Shown here piece after piece: positions 30,962-30,998 of a stretch of DNA of 30,998 nt; position 1 is the first letter of the stretch; each line of letters begins with the position of its first letter. Position numbers and translations under genes: made by a program. The notes under the pieces are model-generated. The model was not told the origin of the DNA, ran no database searches, and was given only the letters and a program-made list of their open reading frames with translations. Source of the DNA: CAZSWR01 sp964610885 (GTDB lineage: Bacteria; Bacteroidota; Ignavibacteria; Kapaibacteriales; UBA2268); NCBI GenBank assembly GCA_964610885.1, contig CAZSWR010000038.1, positions 1-30,998 on the forward strand, given 5' to 3'.

Positions 30962-30998
30962 TAGTCTGTTAGTTTTGTTAACAATTTAATCATAGGTA

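Overview
The window looks like chromosomal DNA from a member of the Bacteroidota/Chlorobiota/Kapaibacteriota (FCB) group. Three signals support this. Two secreted proteins end in type IX secretion (Por-type) sorting domains. Several genes have a -33 TTG/TTTG and -7 TAnnTTTG promoter with 18-20 bp spacing. The gene set is typical of that group (OmpA-like barrel, unfused RfaE2, NfeD, DUF4159/DUF4175-like). The exact phylum is inference. Most of the window is housekeeping or accessory chromosome; I see no prophage, CRISPR array or autonomous insertion sequence.

Layout: 1-441 is a repeat-rich gap. 442-4010 (minus) reads rfaE2 -> OmpA-like porin -> nadA. 4179-6118 (plus) holds nfeD and two small cysteine-rich secreted proteins, each preceded by the same 14-bp near-consensus sigma-54-type promoter. 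6558-9415 (minus) holds tRNA-Val(GAC), an agmatinase and a degenerate HNH protein with five 77-residue repeats. 9548-13813 (plus) holds purN, an inositol monophosphatase, dapF and a STAS-fusion protein. 14051-18959 (minus) holds uvrA and a T9SS cargo protein. 19698-24255 (plus) holds an LTA-synthase-like phosphotransferase and feoAB. A divergent pair follows (a family 2 glycosyltransferase on minus, rsmG on plus). The right end is a co-directional run of small membrane protein, DUF4159-like protein and a 1171-residue DUF4175-like coiled-coil membrane protein. Two possible promoters at the right edge point to a gene beyond the window.

The gaps are mosaics of non-coding repeats: an 8-bp tandem repeat in exact phase at four loci, a 7-bp tandem repeat at four loci, a MITE-like element (three copies, one with perfect 15-bp terminal inverted repeats), a composite ~105-bp element (two copies), paired long palindromes, and a chain of mini-hairpins. 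These have clearly been mobile or amplified, and one octamer array runs into the 3' end of the glycosyltransferase gene.

The best candidates for something undescribed are the two cysteine-rich DxNxDG proteins with twin sigma-54-like promoters, the degenerate-HNH/77-residue-repeat protein, the STAS fusion, and the phased 7- and 8-bp repeat families. All calls are from reading the sequence only; no database search was run.
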